Assembly: GCA_029287335.1 (NCBI GenBank)
Contig: JARFRI010000160.1
Location: 1 to 9,443, forward strand
Origin: Phycisphaera sp.
GTDB taxonomy: Bacteria; Planctomycetota; Phycisphaerae; Phycisphaerales; Phycisphaeraceae
Direction: 5' to 3'
DNA: 9,443 nucleotides
Part shown: positions 6,746-9,443 of the stretch, piece after piece
Numbering within the stretch: the first letter of the stretch is position 1
Layout of the letters: each line of letters opens with the position of its first letter
The notes under the pieces: generated by a model
What the model saw: only the letters and a program-made list of their open reading frames with translations
Told to the model about the DNA's origin: nothing
Databases searched by the model: none
Made by a program: the position numbers and the translations under genes

Positions 6746-7663
6746 ATGACCCTCAATCGCCTAAACGCTCTACCCGCCGCACTGATGGCCCTCACCGTGC
6801 TTTGCACCGGCTGCGTCTCCCAAAAAGGCCACGACGACCTGCTGTCGATCAACCGCCAACTCGAAGAACGCAACACCGTCCTCGAGCAGGAAGTCGCCAG
6901 CCTCCGCCTGGCCAACAAGCAGGCCAACAACGCGATCGCCGCTCTCGAAGCCCGTATCGCCCGCCTGGCCGCCCTTGAAGCCCGCTATGCCGAGGACCAG
7001 GCGACCATCGCCGAGAAGAACCGGACCATCGCCGAGCTTCGTAACCAGATCGCCCAACTCGGCTCAGGCCAGGACAAGATCGTCGTCGTCGAGGGCCTGC
7101 CGCCGGAAGTCAGCGACGCCCTGCGTGAACTCGCCGCAGCCAACCCCGACCTGATGGTCTACGATGCGGACCGCGGCATGATCCGCCTCCGCAGCGACCT
7201 GACCTTCGGCCTGGGCTCGGACGTCGTCAGCGACTCGGCCAAGACCGCGCTCAGCCGCCTGGCCAACGTGCTCACCGCCGGTGCAGCCGCTCAGTTCGAC
7301 ATCCAAGTCGTCGGCCACACCGATGCCGTCCCCGTCAAGTCCGCACGCGGCAAGCAGCTCTACACCGACAACCTGGGCCTCTCCAGCAACCGCGGCGACT
7401 CCGTTGCCCGCGTACTCATCGCCAACGGCGTCAACGCCGGCCGCGTCATGTCCGGCGGCCGTGGCGCGACCCAGCCCATCGAGGCCAACAACGCCAAGGG
7501 CCAAAGCCAAGCCAACCGCCGCGTCGAGATCTTCCTCGTCAAAGCCAGCGATGCACCGGCCCCAGCACCCGCAGCCGCGCAACCCGCAGCCGGACCCGCC
7601 ACCGGCGGTGGTGGTGTCAGCGAAGGCGGCTCCGGCCCTGCTGACGACAGCGTCTTCAAATGA
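6746..7663 (+). CDS. OmpA-domain lipoprotein with a coiled-coil stalk (Pal/MotB-C-like)
   Basis: A probable outer-membrane lipoprotein that binds peptidoglycan and ties the envelope to the wall. Of its 305 residues, 1-22 form a lipoprotein signal with hydrophobic core LPAALMALTVL; the likely acylated residue is Cys23 in LCTGC, with Cys20 a less likely alternative. Residues 36-106 are a long heptad-rich coiled coil with Ala, Leu, Glu and Arg (EARIARLAALEARYAEDQ). An OmpA-like domain spans about 145-265, with GHTD (190-193), LSSNRGDSV (212-220), MSGGRGATQPI (235-245) and NRRVEIF (257-263). D193 and R216 match the pair that grips diaminopimelate in E. coli OmpA. The last 35 residues are low-complexity Pro/Ala/Gly. 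The ATG has AAGGA nine bases upstream. The gene is monocistronic with its own strong terminator. The missing TM helix argues against MotB itself. Confidence 0.9.
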   Translation: MTLNRLNALPAALMALTVLCTGCVSQKGHDDLLSINRQLEERNTVLEQEVASLRLANKQANNAIAALEARIARLAALEARYAEDQATIAEKNRTIAELRNQIAQLGSGQDKIVVVEGLPPEVSDALRELAAANPDLMVYDADRGMIRLRSDLTFGLGSDVVSDSAKTALSRLANVLTAGAAAQFDIQVVGHTDAVPVKSARGKQLYTDNLGLSSNRGDSVARVLIANGVNAGRVMSGGRGATQPIEANNAKGQSQANRRVEIFLVKASDAPAPAPAAAQPAAGPATGGGGVSEGGSGPADDSVFK

Positions 7664-7685
7664 TGCCCCTCTCAACTTCTGAACG

Positions 7686-7715
7686 AAAAGCCCCGTCCAT
7701 CCGACGGGGCTTTTT
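7686..7715 (+). terminator. Rho-independent terminator of the OmpA-lipoprotein gene
   Basis: A 12-base-pair stem (AAAAGCCCCGTC at 7686-7697 with 7703-7714) closes a CATCC loop and ends in five T bases at 7711-7715. It starts 22 bases after the stop codon. Because A bases flank the 5' arm, the hairpin has a T-run on both strands. It could also stop minus-strand transcripts reading past the TIM-barrel gene, about 370 bases away. Confidence 0.93.
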
Positions 7716-8083
7716 GTAATTTTCGTTTTCTACTTTCACTCAACAAAAGTGCGTAATCGCTCATTGATCGAACGTCTCTCCCGGCCATGTCGGGCCACCT
7801 TCGACGCCCACCCTTGTTTCAGGCCTGCCAGAGGGGGCGGAGTCTTTGCATCGACGCCGCCGTAACCTAAAGCGACTACCAAGCCCCAAGCCCGCCGACC
7901 CAACATGCTCTGATAGACCTCGCATCAAAGTAGGTCAAAACGACGTTATCGCGCGCGCATCACACGCACCTCTGCCTGCGTGCAACGCTGCGCAAGCGAA
8001 AGCGTGCCACCCCAGTCGGCTTGCCTGCAAATCCCTGCACCGCGTGTGTCACACTGCCACCCCCGCGTCGAAACGCCGCCGAC
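7716..8083. other. Gene-poor spacer between convergent genes
   Basis: This stretch of 368 bases holds no convincing gene. The only open frame of any length (plus strand, 7846-8124) is Arg-, Pro- and Cys-rich, has no ribosome-binding site and runs into the TIM-barrel gene, so I reject it. Small structures are present: CAGGCCTG palindrome at 7820-7827, a CACGCA/TGCGTG hairpin with 8-base loop near 7964-7983, GTGT-GTC-ACAC at 8044-8054, and GCGT-CGAA-ACGC at 8065-8076 just past the stop of the minus-strand gene. The motif TCGACGCC occurs twice, near 7801 and 7851. No tRNA, RNase P, tmRNA or SRP RNA signature was recognised. A small RNA or decayed sequence is possible but unproven. Confidence 0.4.
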
Positions 8084-8914
8084 TTACCCCAAAAACTGCG
8101 GGACGTAGGCTGCGGCCTGCTTGATGTCGCCGATGCGGTCTTCGCCCGCCTCGCGCTCGATCACCAGGTTGCCGTCATAGCCGCCGGCCTTGAGCGCCTT
8201 GAAGAACGCTTCCCAGTTCACCTCGCCGGTGCCCACCGCCACTTCGCTGCCCCATGCGCCGGGCTGAGGTGGCGAGGTCGCGTCCTTCACGTGCGCCTGT
8301 CGAATCCGCGGTGCGAGCTTTTCTGCGGCCGCGATCGGGTCGCCCATGCCGTAGAGGATCATGTTCGCCGGGTCGAAGTTCACGGCAATACTCTCGCGAT
8401 CCACCTCGGCCAGGAAGCGGTCCAGCGACTCGGCCGTCTCCTGGCCGGTCTCCAGCAGCAGGTCCGCCCCGGCGGTGTCTTTGAGCATGTCGCCCAGTTC
8501 GCGCAGTCGGCCGACCAGCTTGTCGTGCGTCGCCTTATCGTCCTCGGGGATGAACCCGGCGTGGAACGACACCTGCGACAGCCCCAGCGCCTTGGCGGCC
8601 TCGGCCGTCTTGCCGAACGCCTCAAGGTTCGCCTGCCAATGCTCATCGGGCACGATCCCGCCGGTCTGCTTGATCGTGGCGGGCGTGGAGTAGTCCTCGC
8701 CCTTGGGCGTGAACATGCCCGAGACCACCGTGATCCCCGCATCGCCTAGCTTCTTACCCGCGTCGGCCCAATCTTCAGGCGATTCAAAAATCGGGTTGAG
8801 GTGCAACTGCACCCGGCTGATGCCGATGTCATTGGCGCTGCCAATCAAACAGTTGGGGCACTTAGGCTGGGTGGACCAGGAACAAAAAGCAAGGGATTGG
8901 TCGGCAGGCTTCAT
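8084..8914 (-). CDS. Sugar phosphate isomerase/epimerase-type TIM-barrel protein
   Basis: A predicted cytoplasmic enzyme of the xylose isomerase-like TIM-barrel family (AP endonuclease 2 fold), which isomerises or epimerises sugars, inositols or keto-sugars at a divalent metal. In its 276 residues the metal and catalytic positions are visible as E155 in LLLETGQE, D181 in NFDPAN, H208 in QAHVKD and E253 in VIERE. H118 in SFHAG is also conserved. The start FCSWSTQP (10-17) is typical of a group common in planctomycetes. An unusual KCPNC cluster (18-22) follows, inside the first barrel strand-helix turn. The ATG at 8914 has GGAG seven bases upstream and is preferred to the in-frame ATG at 8926. 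The frame stays open to 9118, but only by reading through the inverted repeat. The exact substrate cannot be told. It may be co-transcribed with the upstream ROK kinase. Confidence 0.88.
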   Translation of the reverse strand: MKPADQSLAFCSWSTQPKCPNCLIGSANDIGISRVQLHLNPIFESPEDWADAGKKLGDAGITVVSGMFTPKGEDYSTPATIKQTGGIVPDEHWQANLEAFGKTAEAAKALGLSQVSFHAGFIPEDDKATHDKLVGRLRELGDMLKDTAGADLLLETGQETAESLDRFLAEVDRESIAVNFDPANMILYGMGDPIAAAEKLAPRIRQAHVKDATSPPQPGAWGSEVAVGTGEVNWEAFFKALKAGGYDGNLVIEREAGEDRIGDIKQAAAYVPQFLG

Positions 8915-9000
8915 CAAGCACTCCATTCGGGTGTGGGTTTCAAGTCGTACAGGATACAAAACTGAATCGTCGGGTGATACGCATCCAAAAAACACATCGG

Positions 9001-9039
9001 CGCGGGTGCCACACAACTGCCCGAAGGGCTGCTGTGTGC
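9001..9039 (+). repeat. REP-like element, left arm of an inverted pair
   Basis: A 39-base unit that recurs in reverse at 9071-9109 with 36 of 39 positions identical. It begins CGCGGGTGCCACACAACTG and ends CTGCTGTGTGC. The unit is itself an imperfect hairpin: 9008-9022 pairs with 9026-9039 around a GAA loop, with one bulged base and two mismatches, capped by CCC/GGG. This shape, in a non-coding gap, is that of REP sequences, which are often spread by IS200/IS605-related RAYT transposases. No such gene is in view. Confidence 0.8.
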
Positions 9040-9070
9040 GAACGACTCGTCGCACGATGAGAGGGGCGCG

Positions 9071-9109
9071 GCACACAGCAGGCCTGCGGCCAGTTGTGTG
9101 GCACCCGCG
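9071..9109 (-). repeat. REP-like element, right arm of an inverted pair
   Basis: Reverse-complement partner of the unit at 9001-9039, separated from it by 31 bases. It differs at only three places, all in the central nine bases, where the cap is GCC/GGC in place of CCC/GGG. The outer pair has therefore changed on both sides and still pairs. The arm lies 15 bases beyond the ROK kinase stop codon, so it would sit in that gene's transcript as a 3' hairpin. The spacer holds another small hairpin (9046-9051 with 9056-9061, one G-T pair). The pair resembles a BIME: two REPs head to head. Confidence 0.8.
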
Positions 9110-9124
9110 GAGAAACAACTTGGC

Positions 9125-9443
9125 CTACAACGAATCACCGCTCATGTCGGCCATCGCCAGCGCCGCGGCGCCGACGAAGCCCGCGTCGTTGCCCAGTTCC
9201 GTCGCGCTGAGCGTGGGCATGATCCCGCCCGCGACGCCCCAGTTCTGGCTGCTAAAGGCTCGGCGCAGCGGCACAATCAACGCATCACCCGCGCCGGCCA
9301 CACCCCCGCCGATGACGATGGCCTGCAGGTCGATGATCCGGCAGAGATTGATGCACGCGATCGCCAGGTAGCTGGCCAAGTCATCGACCAGTCGCTCGGC
9401 CACGAGGTCGCCCTCAGCTGCGGAACTGAACACATCCTGCGTC
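9125..9443 (-). CDS. ROK-family sugar kinase (glucokinase-like), C-terminal part
   Basis: The last 105 residues of a ROK (repressor, ORF, kinase) protein; the gene continues past the right edge. ROK kinases phosphorylate glucose, fructose, N-acetylglucosamine or related sugars with ATP in the cytoplasm; some members are regulators with an added DNA-binding domain. The visible part starts TQDVFSSAAEGD, matching the family's 'T..dVf.aA..GD' helix. It continues with a YLAIACINLCRIIDLQAIVI helix-strand and the signature GGGVAGAG, then the C-terminal helices ending ALAMADMSG. A full protein would be about 300-320 residues. The zinc-binding and sugar-binding motifs lie upstream of the window, so substrate and kinase activity cannot be judged. 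The GTG at 9433 is an internal codon, not the start. The stop codon is followed 15 bases later by the REP-like pair. Confidence 0.88.
   Translation of the reverse strand, partial: TQDVFSSAAEGDLVAERLVDDLASYLAIACINLCRIIDLQAIVIGGGVAGAGDALIVPLRRAFSSQNWGVAGGIMPTLSATELGNDAGFVGAAALAMADMSGDSL

Noticed and set aside
7846..8124. 92-codon plus-strand open frame in the gene-poor spacer
   Set aside because: Arg/Pro/Cys-rich composition, no ribosome-binding site, overlap with the end of the TIM-barrel gene, and no family resemblance.
9001..9109. CRISPR repeat
   Set aside because: Only two copies, in opposite orientation, each self-palindromic. A CRISPR array needs direct repeats with regular spacers.
9040..9109. 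Ordinary rho-independent terminator of the ROK kinase gene
   Set aside because: The hairpin is strong, but no T-run follows either arm on the minus strand, and the duplicated structured arms fit REP elements better.
8915..9118. 68-residue N-terminal extension of the TIM-barrel protein
   Set aside because: It reads straight through the inverted repeat pair; the ATG at 8914 has a good GGAG site and starts the first barrel strand.

Overview
This is a GC-rich bacterial window from a general metabolism and envelope region. The gene set, the planctomycete-like character of several proteins (DUF5658 membrane protein, aminofutalosine-deaminase-like amidohydrolase, an N-terminal CSWS..QP sugar isomerase) and a REP-like repeat pair suggest a Planctomycetota member, possibly Phycisphaerae. 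That placement is inference from remembered family resemblance, not from a marker gene.

Layout. Bases 1-75 encode an iron-sulfur segment of NuoF (complex I) in frame 1. At about 60-83 this runs into the C-terminal part of a GT87-type membrane glycosyltransferase in frame 3, ending at 425. The join looks like a chimera. UDP-glucose 6-dehydrogenase follows convergently (449-1828, minus). A divergent spacer separates it from a 628-residue siroheme sulfite/nitrite reductase (2023-3909, plus), which ends at a strong hairpin terminator. From 6568 down to 3985 on the minus strand lies a tight three-gene run: amidohydrolase, 3-hydroxyisobutyrate dehydrogenase-family reductase, and a small DUF5658-type membrane protein. 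The last two overlap by 8 bases. A possible 24-codon leader ORF shares an ATGA with the amidohydrolase start. Divergent from this run is an OmpA-domain lipoprotein (6746-7663, plus) with a classic terminator. About 370 bases without a convincing gene follow. Then come a sugar phosphate isomerase/epimerase-type TIM barrel (8084-8914, minus) and the C-terminal third of a ROK sugar kinase (9125 to the window end, minus). Between these two is a 39-base inverted repeat pair with a 31-base spacer.

How the genes relate. Ugd supplies UDP-glucuronate for surface polysaccharide; the neighbouring glycosyltransferase fragment would fit that role if the junction were real. The siroheme reductase stands alone, with no visible electron-donor partner. 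The ROK kinase and TIM-barrel protein point to sugar metabolism and may be co-transcribed across the repeat. No CRISPR array, tRNA, rRNA, transposase or defence system was seen. The strongest unexplained items are the NuoF/GT87 junction at the left end and the REP-like inverted pair, whose arm differences preserve an internal hairpin in each arm.
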